From: Pseudocercospora fijiensis CIRAD86
Lineage: Eukaryota > Ascomycota > Dothideomycetes > Mycosphaerellales > Mycosphaerellaceae
Direction: 5' to 3'
Length of the DNA: 64,000 nucleotides
NCBI RefSeq assembly: GCF_000340215.1
Contig: NW_006921537.1
Coordinates: 2,445,011-2,509,010 of the forward strand
Shown: positions 1-11,870 of the stretch, in pieces
Layout of the letters: each line of letters begins with the position of its first letter
Numbering within the stretch: the stretch's first letter is position 1
Program-made: the position numbers and the translations under genes
Notes under the pieces: model-generated
Told to the model about the DNA's origin: nothing
The model's database searches: none
What the model saw: only the letters and a program-made list of their open reading frames with translations

Positions 1-1550
1 ACCTAGTAACTAGCCCGACGAGAACCCTACTACTAACGATAATAGCTAGGCTAAAGCTAAGGCGGATAAGTTAGATAGGGACGATATCCTTAATAGGGTC
101 TACTCCGACGACTCCTATTATATCGCCTACTTCCTAACCTATATAAAGAAAGCACCTAGTCTATCGAAGAGCTAGTCCCGTCGTATTATTCGCTACTCCC
201 GGAGGTTCCTTATTAAGGATCGCATCCTCTAGCGATAGGCTATAGTTAATATACTACTCTAGCGTATTATTAACGACCTAGTAGCCCGATAAGAGATCCT
301 TCGTTCCGTTTACGATAAGCTCGGCTACCGGGCGGCGGAGGGTACCTTCGATATCCTTCGTCGGTGCTACTAGTAGGACGGCGTATAGGCTAATGTCTCC
401 CGCTACTATAAGAGCTGTCCTAAGTGCAATTTTAGGAATAGCTACCGACGTCTAGAAGAGCTGCGTATTCCTATTGCCTAATTAGTCGGAGAGCGATAGT
501 ATAGCGATAGGGTCTATCTTAGTCGTAATAATAGCTTATATATTATTCGAGAGGGTCTTTCTCGATAGCCGGAGGCCTATTATTTCTATAAGGGCTGCGG
601 CGCTATTAATGCTCGTAATATAGCTACCTTCCTGTTTAAAGATCTATTTTGCCGCTAGGGAACACCTTACGAGATTATCTTAGACAACGCTACGAATAAT
701 ATAGCTAAAGAAGTTTAAGCGCTACTTGTTTCGTATAGGGCGAAGAACGTTCGCATCTCCCTATACTATCCCTAGTCGAATGCTATTATTAAGCGTAGCT
801 ATCGGTCTTTAATTAATGCCCTATCTAAGATAACTAATAGAGGGGATAGGTCCGTTCCTATCTCTACCTACGTTCTAGCCCTTTTCTAGGCGGATCGAAC
901 TACTATTATCGATACGACTAGACTTACGCTAGTAGAGCTTATAATTAGGAGGGACGCCGTTCTTCCTATTAAGTTGTCCTATCGTACGTATAGCGTTTAC
1001 GATTAGGGGTCTATTTGTACTAGGGTAGATCTTCTTGCCCTACGGGCTAAGGCTCTTAAGGATATAACTACGACTTCTTAAGAGGGTCTTACTCGATAAC
1101 GGCGCCTTCGTAAAGAGGCTAAGCAGTATTTTAATAACTATAATGCTATTAATTAGGAGCCTCTAAAGGTTGGCGATATAGTCCTCCTATACCGGTCGGA
1201 GCTAGAATATAGTTACTCCTATAAGCTAGCCTTTAAATAGAAAGGGCCTTATAGAGTATAGGAGGTCCTTTACGATAGTTCTACGTACCGTCTTTAGGAG
1301 CTTAATAGTACTATCTTGAAGCACTCGCACCCCCGGGCTAACCTAAAGAAGGTCGTCGAATTAAGAGAGCCTACCTGCCCTCCCTCGACCGAGGAGGAAG
1401 TTAATACCTCCGTAGACTCTCTACCGACCTTAAATACCTATCGAGAGGAGGATCCTACCGCGATTATAGATCCTATTCTACCTAACAACTATACGTACCC
1501 CTAGATACGTCTTAGTAAGCTATTAGGAATAACTTATAAACAAAGGGAGG
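1..1550 (+). mobile_element. Ty3/Gypsy retrotransposon, integrase part, RIP-degraded
   Basis: This is the 3' part of a Gypsy pol gene, cut by the window edge. Around 318-440 the frame shows an integrase zinc-binding region ending in a CPKC pair (about 417-428). Around 645-690 it shows the integrase core signature FCR-x-GTPYEIILDN, with a TAG where Trp is expected. From 1170 to 1290 it matches the integrase C-terminal region (GDIVLLY ... KGPYRV). An intact stretch of frame at 1316-1504 follows the same pol reading. A purine-rich tract near 1541-1552 looks like a polypurine tract, so a 3' LTR should begin near 1553. All breaks are TAG/TAA changes typical of CpA-to-TpA RIP, so the copy is dead. 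Confidence 0.8.
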
Positions 1551-1552
1551 GT

Positions 1553-2480
1553 TATATATATATTAATTGCGCGTAGAGCATTTCCGATATTAATTCCGAT
1601 AGTAAACTAGACTTCTAGCTATCTAACTCTAACTCCGAGGAGGAGCTCGACTAGTCTAGCGACGAAGACCGCCTAGAATTATAGCTAGGTCCCGAGACTA
1701 AATAATTGCTTATCTTTCCCTATCTCTACTACGTTACTTTCCTTGCCTTCTCCCTACCTCTACTACGTTGCTTTCCTTGCCTTCTCCCTGCCTCTACTAC
1801 GTTGCTTTCCTTACCTTCTCTGCACTATTAATGTAGTACCGCCTTATAGCTTTAGTCCTTACTACTTATTCCTACGGTATTAATAGTTATAGTTATTGCC
1901 CTCTTTTGCTTTTACTTTGTCTATTGTTTTGCTCTTTAGCCTTCGAGATGTTGCTATAACTTCATTCCTTTGCTCTTATTTCCTTAGATAGAACTATACG
2001 AGGCGTGTTTTCCTAATAATACCCCAGGGGTAGTATTAGAAAAATAGCCGAACCTAACCCTCTACCCTTCTAGGACTACTTCTCTCTAGATTCCTAGGCT
2101 CTAGCGACTACCCTTAAGTAATAACGATAATAAGGTACTCTACTAGAGGATGTTCCTACTATAATTAGCACTAGTTATATAGGATACTAAGAAAGGGAGG
2201 ATCCCTCTCCCTTCCTAGCTCTTAGATAGATATAGCAACCTAGGCCTATAGCCTCTAAGAATAGGGACCTTAGGCTATTAAGCTTAGTGTTTAGAAAGAG
2301 GAAGAAGGAAGAAGGTAAACGTATAGACTACCTTTACGTACTTGCTAATGTAAAAGGTAACGCTATATCTATAACGGTAGTGCTATAGGCTAACGCACTA
2401 ACGAGTTAGCTGCGCTAGGCCTAAGCGACTTGCTCCTCGTTACCGAGCATCTCTAGAGAAAAGCTAATACTACCCTAGGG
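1553..2480 (+). repeat. LTR-like / non-coding RIP-degraded transposon DNA
   Basis: No coding frame is visible. The stretch follows the Gypsy polypurine tract and probably contains its 3' LTR, but the matching 5' LTR lies outside the window. It includes a tandem repeat at about 1722-1822, a second purine-rich tract near 2184-2194, and two copies of a GC-centred palindrome (2010 and 2467) found again elsewhere in the window. Confidence 0.45.
1722..1822. repeat. Tandem repeat, about 38-39 bp unit, nearly three copies
   Basis: Three near-identical blocks of the type CTCTACTACGTTGCTTTCC followed by TTGCCTTCTCC lie head to tail. They differ by single transitions, and the third is incomplete. They sit in probable LTR or untranslated DNA of the upstream Gypsy element. 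Confidence 0.75.
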
Positions 2481-2879
2481 GTGTTATTAGTCCCGCTAGC
2501 TTTACTACTATAGGTTTCTGCTAAGGGCTCGAACTAACTAGTTACATTTCGAGTACGCGAGAATCTGCGATAGCTAAAGGTTAATAAAGGCGCGTAGTCG
2601 CTACTAGCAATTAGCTAGATCGATTGTTAAACTTTAGCCTACTCTAATAATAAAGAAGTCTCGTATATAGCTTTACTTTTATATATAGCCGTTATCCGTT
2701 TGCTTTACTAGCGCGGAATATACGGACTACGTTACCTTCGTACTATATTTAAAGCGAGCTTCCTAAGCTCCTTCTTCTACTCGATTACTAACTAACTCGC
2801 CGCCGCCTAACTACCCCCCCCCCTTCTATCTAAACCCTTTAATTATTATTATTAGGCAACGAATATACTCGTAAACTCG

Positions 2880-5760
2880 TTTATAACCTACTTCCGCTTT
2901 AGTCGACTATATCTTCTAGCGCCCCGAATCCGCTAGGCGCTAGTAGTAGTAACGACCTACCTACCCCTATTAACCTAAGCCTAGCCGCCCTAGTTCCGAT
3001 CGAAGCCCTATCCGATAGCGCCTTAGCTACTGCAACTAGCCTCGAGTACTGCTTCTAGATCGTTACCGCCCTTAAAGACCCTTAAGAGAAGATCTAGAAC
3101 GCTTGTACCCTACTACGCGTTATTAATAGGAATATTAAGAAGGCCGCTGTCTTAGTTACGTACGGTATAAACAACTTGCGTTAGTCTATCGGTAAGCGTA
3201 TCTTTAAGCGCGAGGTTCTTAACGATATAGATATCGAATAAGCCTTTCCTATCGTCTATAGCCTCGAGATAGCTAGTATCTAGATTCGTTTACGCTTTAA
3301 GACCCTCGACTAGGCCTTCGAATACTAGGGAGGACTAAGCAGTCTTCCTAAGAGCCTTATTAACTTCGCCTACGGTAGATAAGAGCGTACTAAGTAGGTC
3401 TCTTCGTTCGTTAATAAGTATAAGGTCCGTCGTTAAAGCGCTAAGCATCTTTCCCGTACTATAATCTATCGCGTATCTACCGCTAGTAAGAAGGTAGGCA
3501 AGCAGTTACTTAACTTATCCTTTACGCTTAACGACTTTACGACAGCCTACTAGAAGAAGTACTACAATACGATTGTCTAGATCGATCTTAATATATAGAT
3601 AACTAAGGATCTACTAAAAGAGAAGGGCTATCGTATTAATAGTGCAGGCTTTATTATTAAAGGTTAAGAGGCTCCTATCGTTAATGTCCTTAAACGTAAA
3701 GCTCTTCGCCTAGAAACCGAGGCCGATACGGCTACTAGTCTTACGCTCGCTATAGAAATATAGGCTAAAGATCGTCGCTCGACCCGCAACCGTAAAGTCC
3801 CTTAAGAGGTTTAAGACGAGCGCGCTAAGGCCGAAGTAGCGCGTAAGAAGGCATTGCATACTCGCTAGGCTCTCCGTAAGGCTACTAAGAAGTATAGCAC
3901 TCCTTCTAGTACCGACTATAGTACTAACTATAGTACTAACTATAGTAACTCGGATATTAATATACTAGATATACTACTAGAAGATATCTCCTCCGAAGGC
4001 TCCTTTAGCGAGCGTAGAGATAGAGGCCTCTCGCCGATCCTATTAACTAAGAACATCTATAGTTCTTATAAGGGCGACTCTATTGCGTACCTTATTACTA
4101 ATATCGATATAGTTCCTAAAGCCGATATAGGCAAAGCTCCTGCCGCCCTATCTATCTATTAATAGCTCGACGACCTTAGTAAGCTAGGTAAAGAGCGGTT
4201 TACTATATATGCTAACTATATTAAGAAGGCCGCTAAGGTCTGTAGTCTTTACGCTAGTGCTAAGACGAGTGTTCTTATCGGTCGCCTATTAAAGATTAGT
4301 CGCGAGGTCGCTAATTAGGATACCTTTACTGCCCTTAAGACTAGTTATGCTAACTAGTTTCCTAGACGTCCTACTGCCGCCCCGACCTCCCTAGGACTCT
4401 ACGTATTTAACCCTACTAGCACTATTACTCGGGATCTTACGCTAACTAAGCGTCGGTATAAGTTAATTACTAGCATTCTTAGTTAAGGTACCTCCTTCGA
4501 CCGCTTTCGTTAGACTAGTAATACTATCTTCCCTCGGATCTTCGGTTAGATATAGTCGCCTCGTAGAGCGTACCTTCCCCTTATCGTCGACCTAATATAA
4601 GAGGAGTTTCGTATATTCTTTTAGTATATACGTAAACTGCCTAAGTCTAAGTAGGAAGGCTATAATGCCCTTTAAACCTATAGAGTAAGCAACTAAATCG
4701 TCCGTTAGTATCCCGCCTTATAGCTCTTAGCCGTTGCCCTTCGACCTAATTACGTATACAAGCTTATCTCCGTCCCTAAGCCTACTAAGTACTTTAAGGT
4801 AGGTAATAGCGGTTATAAGAACTGCCCTACTAAGGAGACTTCTCGTCTCGGATAAGATATAGTTAAGCTCGTAGCTAGTAAGGGTGCTAGCTATCTACGT
4901 ATTAAGGTTTCTCTTATATCTAAAGATAAGACCGCCTATTTAACTGTTATCGAGGGTATATACGAACTAGAGGTCTTCGAGAACTAGGTTAAGAAGCTTA
5001 ATGCTCGTAGCCTAGTTCTATTAAATAAGATTGGCAAGCTTACTAATAAGCACCTTACTAACGACGACCTCGGCTATATATTCGATAGTTAGCCTAACGA
5101 AGGCGAGGTAGCTTAGTAGATCCTTAACTCTCTAAAGGAATGCGAAGTCTCTATTTAGATACTATACCTTCCGTATAGTAACCTAAAGCCCGAGAGCGAC
5201 CGTATATCTATCGACCTAGGCTACTCTCGTATTATCGATAGCACTAGGATTAAGGGCTACGATAACCTAACCGTCGCTAAGGTTGCTAAGGCGTACCGCA
5301 ATCTAACCGCCCTTCTAGGTTCTAACACCTTCGTACCGTTCGCCTTCCCTACCGCTATCTTAGTCGAAGGCCTTAGTTGCATTTCCGATGCCCTAGTCGG
5401 CAGAATTCCTTAGTTAAGTTACGTTGTTTAGAACGAAGTTAAATAAGTCCTCTAGTTTAGTAAGGAGGAGCTTAAGGACTATCTACGCGAGTAGGAGAAG
5501 GCTATATAGGATAAGGCTACTAACCTCCTCGTTAATTAAGCTTACTTCGAGGTAGAGTACTTTAGCGCTAATAGCTTTAATACCTACGGAGGAGTTTAGG
5601 AGAATCGACTAGCTAATAAGGTTATTGCTAGTAAGGATTACGGTGCATTAAAGCAGCAGTAAGTTAGCGTAGTAGATTAGATGCTTAGGAAGTTGTTTAT
5701 ATATATTAATAGAATCTAGGAACAATGCTACCCCGGGGGTGTTATTACGGAGTTTCTAAA
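2880..5760 (+). pseudogene. Long unidentified transposon ORF, RIP-degraded
   Basis: One reading frame can be followed for roughly 900 codons. Its interruptions are almost only TAG, in positions where Trp or Gln fits, with a few TAA. I do not recognise it: there is no reverse transcriptase YxDD region, no integrase HHCC or DDE core, and no transposase signature. Visible traits are a basic, charged stretch around 3740-3900, a short repeat of Ser/Thr-Tyr residues near 3900-3950, an acidic Ser-rich stretch around 3950-4060, and then a mostly globular-looking second half. The frame ends in a TAA near 5785 and is followed by a purine tract (about 5849-5863) like that of an LTR element. It may be a gag-like or captured ORF of a large retroelement. 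The function is unknown. Confidence 0.55.
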
Positions 5761-6345
5761 AAATAGCCTTAACTGCGATGCCTAAGGTGCCCTATATAAC
5801 TGTTTGTTTGTTTTAAGCGCGCAATGTAAAGCGTGTCTAGTTAGACACGAAGAAAGGGAGGGATATTAGCTAGTAACCGGCCCTATACACCTAGGCTGAG
5901 TTTTAAGCCTATATAAGAGGCCTCCTTCTGCATTGTAGATAGAGCACTAACCTCGTATAGCATATTGTTTATGTCACACTTCTACAATGCCTATATTGCA
6001 GGGCTCTAGTTATTAGCCTAAGCAACCGTCTTATTATCCTATTATACTAAACATAGCTGCCTATATTGCTATAGGTTATGTTACCCTCGGTAGCCTATAC
6101 TATTACTACTAGTAGTAGTAGTAGTATTAGTTTCCGTCCTTTACTAGGCAAGGCAAGAAGGAGTACCTCCTAAGATAGTAAGGCTATTTACCTAAATAGG
6201 ACTCGTAGGAGGCCGAAGACTCGTTTAAAGATATAGCTAAGTTATTAAATAAGTATTAGACTAGTGTAAAGAACAAGAAGAAGGCTAAGGGCCTATAATG
6301 TCGCCTAGGAATAATACTACCCCCGGGATACTATTAGCTAACTAA
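5760..6345 (+). repeat. Probable LTR region after the long ORF
   Basis: A polypurine tract near 5849-5863 is followed by non-coding DNA with a TATA-like stretch (about 5910-5918) and a region that looks like a terminator or poly-A area. The second LTR copy was not located, so this is an inference from layout. It lies between two copies of the dispersed palindrome (5727 and 6307). Confidence 0.4.
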
Positions 6346-6539
6346 TTAGAGGCAAGCAATTATTAGCAATAAGGGACAATAAGACTATACTACTATAGTA
6401 AACGCGCACCGAGTGTTAATAAGCGCGCTATAACGCGTTAATTAATTACCTGCTCTTCTAAAAGATATCTACCTCTCTATTACCGAGCTCTATAGGTCCC
6501 CCTCTTATTTATTTATTCTATCGAGGCCTCGAGGCCTAG

Positions 6540-8720
6540 GCAATCGGCGAAGACGGCGCGGCTATATTAGTAACGGTGTTGCGGAGTATATTACTATTTT
6601 AAGAAGGAAAGACACGACTATATTAGTAATAGTATTACAGAGTGTATTATTAGTTAAAGCGTTACTAGTCGAAGAAGGAAATTAGGAGTAAGGTAAAGTT
6701 AGCGCTAAAACGACTAGCGCCGCTATTATTAATATTACTTACTATTATCGCTATACCTACGAAGACAACCTTACCTATACTACGAGCCTAAAGCACTATA
6801 CTAACTATATTAAAAGATTAAACCTGCTAAGGGTTTAATTAAAACTTTAAGGCTAAGTCAAAATATTAAGGCTTAAAAGATTAAGTAGCTTAATAGACTA
6901 ACTAATTAAGGGCAAAAACTATAGAGCTAAGCTAGCTAGGGTCGATCTTGCGGACAATAGGTTACTCCTCGATCTTTCCGATCCTTTAAGCGAGGCGAAC
7001 CTTAACTATTGTACTTATAATAGCCTTTACCTATAGAAACTAGACGAACTGTGTTTTTTTAAAAAGATAAGATAAGATTGACAATTAAAGGCTACTAAAC
7101 CTAACTAATTAGGGCTAGTAAAACCACGATAGTAAATAATAGCCCTCGTAATAATAAGAACAACCCTCGGAAGCGGACATTGCTAGGTCTTTTAAGAGTA
7201 GACGTAAAGAACTCGATACAACATTACTTAGAACGGAGGTAGTGCTATAATACCTCGTACGCCTACCTATTATAGTAGGGAAGGCGCGCTCGTATTATAA
7301 TTAGTCGATAGTCCTTAATTCTGTTAGTTATATATTACTTATTATATATAAGGATAGTATAGTTAGAGTTAAACATTGTATTGTATTAGAGGTAAGGTTT
7401 GATATAGTTATATAATTAGGTAGTTAAGCGTTTAATTTAGCGCGGACTAAGCGGCTTATTAGACCTACTAAGTTAGTAGCAATAGAGGTTAAGATTAGAA
7501 TATAGACTAGCTACGAGGGCGCGGCCTTCGGAAGGGAAGCGTATATTAGGACTAAAGAGGTTATACGTAATTAGTATATAACTAGGCCGAGTAAAGCTAG
7601 GGTCTTAGTGCCTTAGGTAGGGCTTAGCGCTTAGCGTTAGGATAACTAGCCTGCCTTCCTCCCTCTCCTCTTAGACCTCTATCGAATACTACACTAATTT
7701 ACTACTACCCTATCTACCTGCTAACATAACCCTTCTTATAGATAATATAATCGCCGCTTCTATAGTAGAAGCCGAGACTAATAATACTCGAGCCCGTAGC
7801 TATAGCTATCTCTTAGTGGACTATAAGCTTACTATTATTAGAGTAGCTATAGCAATTGCTTATAAACGTATCTCTAGTAAAATTTAATAGTAGAATACTA
7901 AGCTAAAGACTATTATAATAGCTTATTAGCTAAAGGACGAGCCGACTATTAGTAACGCTATAACCTTTCTATATTAACTAGTCTACTAGCGTATAGAAGC
8001 TAGGCGTGCTATTAAAGCGGCTTCTAGTATAGTAGTTATAAATATACTATAAGACTAGTTACTAGATAAGGCAATCGATACTATATTTTAGCTTAATAAG
8101 ATATAGCAAAAGAGGGTATTAAAGCTATAAGAACTAAGTATCTATAATATACTACTATAGAATATACGAGACTATATACTATCTACGCTATCTTAGCGGA
8201 CTAATAGCTCTAGTAACGGTAAAGTAAGGGCTCTAGTACTAATACTAAGTACCGCTATAGCTCTATCTCCGATAGCTAATCTACCTATTCTAGCGACTTC
8301 TTAATATATAGAGGTTATCGACTTATCTACGCTAAGTATAGGCGATAGTAATAACACTATATAGCTTACTAAGCGTTTTTAATTAGACTTCGAGTCTAAA
8401 CGGCTCTAGCCTAGTTCTTAGATATAAAGAGCTATACTAAAGGAGATATTATCGCTTATATTTAAAACGCTAAAAAATACTAGCTAAAGGACGTAGCGCT
8501 AGACGAAGATTGTTATCTATAGATACCTCTACTAGTAGTCTCGCTAGCGAGAGACTCTATATACTAAGTCCTACTAGATATATAAGCGTAGAAGAAGATA
8601 TAAACGCCGGAATACTAGTAGACTTAAGAGTTAGTACCGCAATTAAAGCTATTAAGCTATAGATAGTATATTAATAAAACGCTACTAAATTGCCTATACA
8701 ATCTTATATAGACCGTTATC
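6540..8720 (+). mobile_element. RIP-degraded DNA element sharing a 1.1-kb arm with the hAT element at 62.9-64 kb
   Basis: From about 6630 to 7737 the sequence is an inverted copy of 62905-64000, recognisable segment by segment (for example around 7150-7290 versus 63340-63490). Just after 7737 the two part sharply. Here a different degraded frame follows (about 7740-8720) in which I recognise no domain, while the other copy carries a hAT transposase. Near 6558-6650 a segment of about 59 bp is repeated in tandem. The region therefore probably derives from a transposon family with a shared 5' arm and a different or replaced coding body. Confidence 0.55.
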
Positions 8721-9230
8721 GTTGTTATTTACTTTCTAGCGCTAAAACGGCGCTATTCGCGGCTTCTTATATATGCTAACCGGCTAGAAACCTACTACGC
8801 AAGGTGCCTAATTGCGAGCGAAGCTCGCCTTATACTAACAAGGGGTACTATAGTAGCCAAATGTGCTAAGTTGCTACTACGTAACTCCCCGGATTTCAGA
8901 ATTCTAAAGATCTAATTGGCTGCATTCTATACGAACTAGTAGGACGGAAAAACTCGGCGCCCGAATAGCCTTAGGCAAGAATTTCACGTCACTTCCTTGT
9001 TACGAGCGAAGCTCGCCTTACAATAGCAACGTAGGTACCAATCCAGTTGCTAGAATACGCACTCAGCCATACGTAACGCTAAGCCGACCCCGGATTTCAG
9101 AATCCTATATACCTAATTGTTCAATTACTATAAGTAGAGACTTTCGGAGCTAGCGCCGGTATCTCCGAACAAGCGCCGACGTCCCGAACAAGCGCCGACT
9201 TCCCGAACAACCGCTAGTAAAGCCTTTTGC
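8721..9230. repeat. Non-coding transposon tail with short duplicated motifs
   Basis: Two motifs occur twice about 190-210 bp apart: GAGCGAAGCTCGCCTTA (about 8816 and 9003) and CCCCGGATTTCAGAAT (about 8886 and 9096). The stretch also has a short run built on CCGAACAAGCGCCGAC near 9165-9215. CA and TG are less depleted here than in neighbouring DNA. No gene was seen. Confidence 0.5.
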
Positions 9231-10440
9231 CTTCCTTCTAATACTTTAAATATATAGTAAAATATATAGTAAAATATACAAACAATTAATAAGAAAATTA
9301 ATAAGAAAATTAACTAAAACATTAATAAAAGAATTTATAAAACAACTTTTAATAAAAGAACCTATAGAAAAATTAATTTTAATTATAGAAAACATACGAT
9401 TTAAATTTATAAAATTACCGAAAAATATTAAAGGAACGAGAGCGAGAATAAGAGCGAGGAACCCTAAAATTCGCGGCTCCGCTATACTAGGTATATATAA
9501 AATTTAAAAACTCGCGGGCGCTACCGCTATTACTACGTAAGTAGAAGGAGCAGAAGTACTTACGTACGGGTACTATCCTAGTTAGTAAAACAATTAACAA
9601 AACAACAAACAAAACAACTAATAAAACAACTAATAAAACAACTAATAAAACAATTAATAGAACAATCAACAAAACAATTAATAAAACAATTAACAAAACA
9701 ATTAACAAAACAATTAATAAATCAATTAATAAAACGATAAATAAAACAATTAACAAAACAATTAACAAAACAATTAACAAAACAATTAATAAAACAATAA
9801 ATAAAACAATAGTAGAACAATTAGTAAGGCAATTAATTAAATAATTAATTAAACAATTAGTAAAGCAATTAGTTAAACAATTAGTTAAACAATTAATAAA
9901 ATAAATTATATTCTAGTAAATAAATAACTTATAATAAAGTTAAAAAGAAGGTAAATAATAAACTAGAGAAGAAACTAAATAATAAAGCAAATAATAGATT
10001 AAATAAAAAACTAGAGAACAAAGTAAATAATAAACTAAATAATAAGCTAATTAATAGACTAAATAATAAGCTAGTACTAAACTAAGTAGTAAGATAGAAA
10101 ACAAGTAATAAATAAGGATATAAATAAGAGGACTTAGACGTATTAGAAAAAAGAAAACATATAATAAAAATAAATAAGAAAATATAAAATAGGTAAGTAA
10201 AACAAGTAAGATACTAAATAGAAAAACTGTAAAACATTAAAGAAAAAAATTAAAAATAGTTTTTTTAATAATATAAAAAGTAGTAATAGATATAAAAAAT
10301 TAGAGAAAACTAGAATAAAAGTAAGTAATATATATAAAGTTAAAAATAATAAAGTAGTATCTAAAATACTAGAAAAGAAAAATAGCAATACAAAAATATA
10401 AAAATACTTATTCCTAATAAACTATTCTAATAGAACTAAA
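9231..10440. repeat. A-rich low-complexity tract with AACAATTAATAA-type minisatellite
   Basis: About 1.2 kb of extremely A-rich plus-strand DNA. From about 9585 to 9905 it is a degenerate tandem repeat of 8-12 bp units of the type AAACAATTAATA. From 9905 to 10440 it changes to AAATAATAAACT-like purine-rich repeats. Open frames on the minus strand (Leu-Ile-Val-Leu repeats) are produced by the repeat itself. Strong A over T asymmetry is unusual for RIP, which acts on both strands. Confidence 0.8.
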
Positions 10441-10883
10441 TCGTATAATAATAGTAATAGCTTTAAGGTCTAGCTTCGAGGTCTAAAGAACCGAATTAGC
10501 TTAGTATATATAAGGCGAAAGCTTCGCTCGCACTCCTCTAGGCACGCGCTAGCCGCCTAGGAGCACATTTTAGCAGAGAAGAGCACTCTGTATGGCCGAG
10601 TAGAGGCTCTCGTAATCGTTATCTTGAAAGTGGCTGCATTGTTGCTTCTCGTGATGCAGACATAAATGCCGTCCCGTCCCAGCTGAGCGAGTGAAGCAAG
10701 ACGGTGGAAGGCAAAATGGAAGCTGGCACGCCATCTCTCGCCTGTTGTCGCCGCTCCTCGTTGCCCCGCAACACGAAAAGCCGCCATGCACGTCAACGTG
10801 AACGTGTCAATATGTTTTCCTTCGCACCTCTTCGTCTCTGTACGAGAGCATGTGAGAGTCTCGCCCCATAGCAGTGCCCCAAC
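10441..10883 (+). promoter_or_regulatory. Border of transposon block and 5' region of the BRCT gene
   Basis: Composition switches from RIP-type to normal at about 10560. The remaining 320 bp upstream of the BRCT gene should hold its promoter and 5' leader. No clear TATA box or other site can be named. Several overlapping short frames in this stretch are shadows. Confidence 0.4.
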
Positions 10884-11870
10884 ATGCCGTACAAGGCGCC
10901 GACAGCAGCCAAGCCAACAAAGGCCATTTTCGACCCGTTCAACTCGAGCGCCACCGGCCACCAGCGAGCAGACAATACTTTGAGCGGAAGCACATCATGG
11001 CGGGACTCGCGACACAAAAAGCTGCGCGAACAGTTTTCAGCAGGCGCGGGCGGTGGCAAGAGAGTCAGTGATACTGTCGGCGCTGGCAGCCTCGATTTTG
11101 GGAAGGATGGTCGCACAGAAAATGGCGGATGGGAGCTTGGTGCCGCGGGTCTGCGCACTGGTGGACAGCAGAGCATATGGGACAGCATGAAGGTCAGCAA
11201 AAGCGAAGGCGACCCGGACAGACCATCGAAGCGTATCAAGACGGAGAAGATAGAGCCCCAGCGTCAACCAACGTCCGCAGTCAATCCGTTCACGCCGTTC
11301 CGGAAGCAAAACGGCAAAATACGAGAGAGCAGTTGGCCGTCGTCGTATGCCGAATGCTCGCCTTCAGACCTTCTCTCGCCCATCGACCCTCTTGATTCGC
11401 CCCAGCAAACGCAAGCTGAGGATACGAAGGCTGAATTAGCAGATGAGGAACTTGGAGATGATACCGAAACCGAAACCTCCAGATCGATACCGCCTCAGAT
11501 CTTCAACAACCTATGCTTCTACATCAACGGTTGTACAGCACCAGTGTCTGATCACAAGCTTAAACACATCATCAGTACTCACGGCGGGAACATGTCAATA
11601 GCGCTGGGCAGGCGGACAGTCACGCATGTCATTCTCGGCAAACCGAACGCGAATGGTAGTGGCTGCGGAGGCGGTCTGGCTGCAAGTAAGATCCACAAAG
11701 AGATCACACAGATGCGTGGAAAGAGCGCCAAGTTCATCACCGCGGATTGGGTCACCGAAAGCATCAAGGCCGGCAAGAGATTGCCAGAAAGCAGATTTGA
11801 AGCCATGAAGTTGGCGCCGAAAGGCGTTGCGAACATTAGCACTATGTTTAGGCCGAAAGAGAAGGCATAA
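10884..11870 (+). CDS. BRCT-domain protein (conserved fungal)
   Basis: This intact intronless gene encodes 328 residues. The start has an A at -3 (CCAACATG). Residues about 15-100 form a conserved-looking head with a FDPFNSSATGHQRADN motif followed by Trp39 and Gly-rich blocks. Residues 113-122 (RPSKRIKTEK) resemble a nuclear localisation signal. Residues 125-200 are low-complexity and acidic near the end. A single BRCT domain spans about 203-305: hydrophobic strand LCFYINGC, then the Gly pair in STHGGNMS, VTHVILG, and the hallmark Trp289 in ADWVTESI. BRCT domains bind phosphoproteins or DNA ends in DNA-damage responses, and this one resembles the N-terminal BRCT of Rev1 in layout. No polymerase follows, so it is not Rev1 itself. 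The exact role is unknown. Pogo-like transposon DNA begins 360 bp downstream. Confidence 0.88.
   Translation: MPYKAPTAAKPTKAIFDPFNSSATGHQRADNTLSGSTSWRDSRHKKLREQFSAGAGGGKRVSDTVGAGSLDFGKDGRTENGGWELGAAGLRTGGQQSIWDSMKVSKSEGDPDRPSKRIKTEKIEPQRQPTSAVNPFTPFRKQNGKIRESSWPSSYAECSPSDLLSPIDPLDSPQQTQAEDTKAELADEELGDDTETETSRSIPPQIFNNLCFYINGCTAPVSDHKLKHIISTHGGNMSIALGRRTVTHVILGKPNANGSGCGGGLAASKIHKEITQMRGKSAKFITADWVTESIKAGKRLPESRFEAMKLAPKGVANISTMFRPKEKA

Noticed and set aside
9487..9780. 97-codon minus-strand frame rich in Leu/Ile/Val
   Set aside because: It is the translation of the A-rich 8-12 bp tandem repeat, not a gene.
10557..11309. Several minus-strand frames over and before the BRCT gene
   Set aside because: They are shadows of the BRCT coding strand or lack any coding character.
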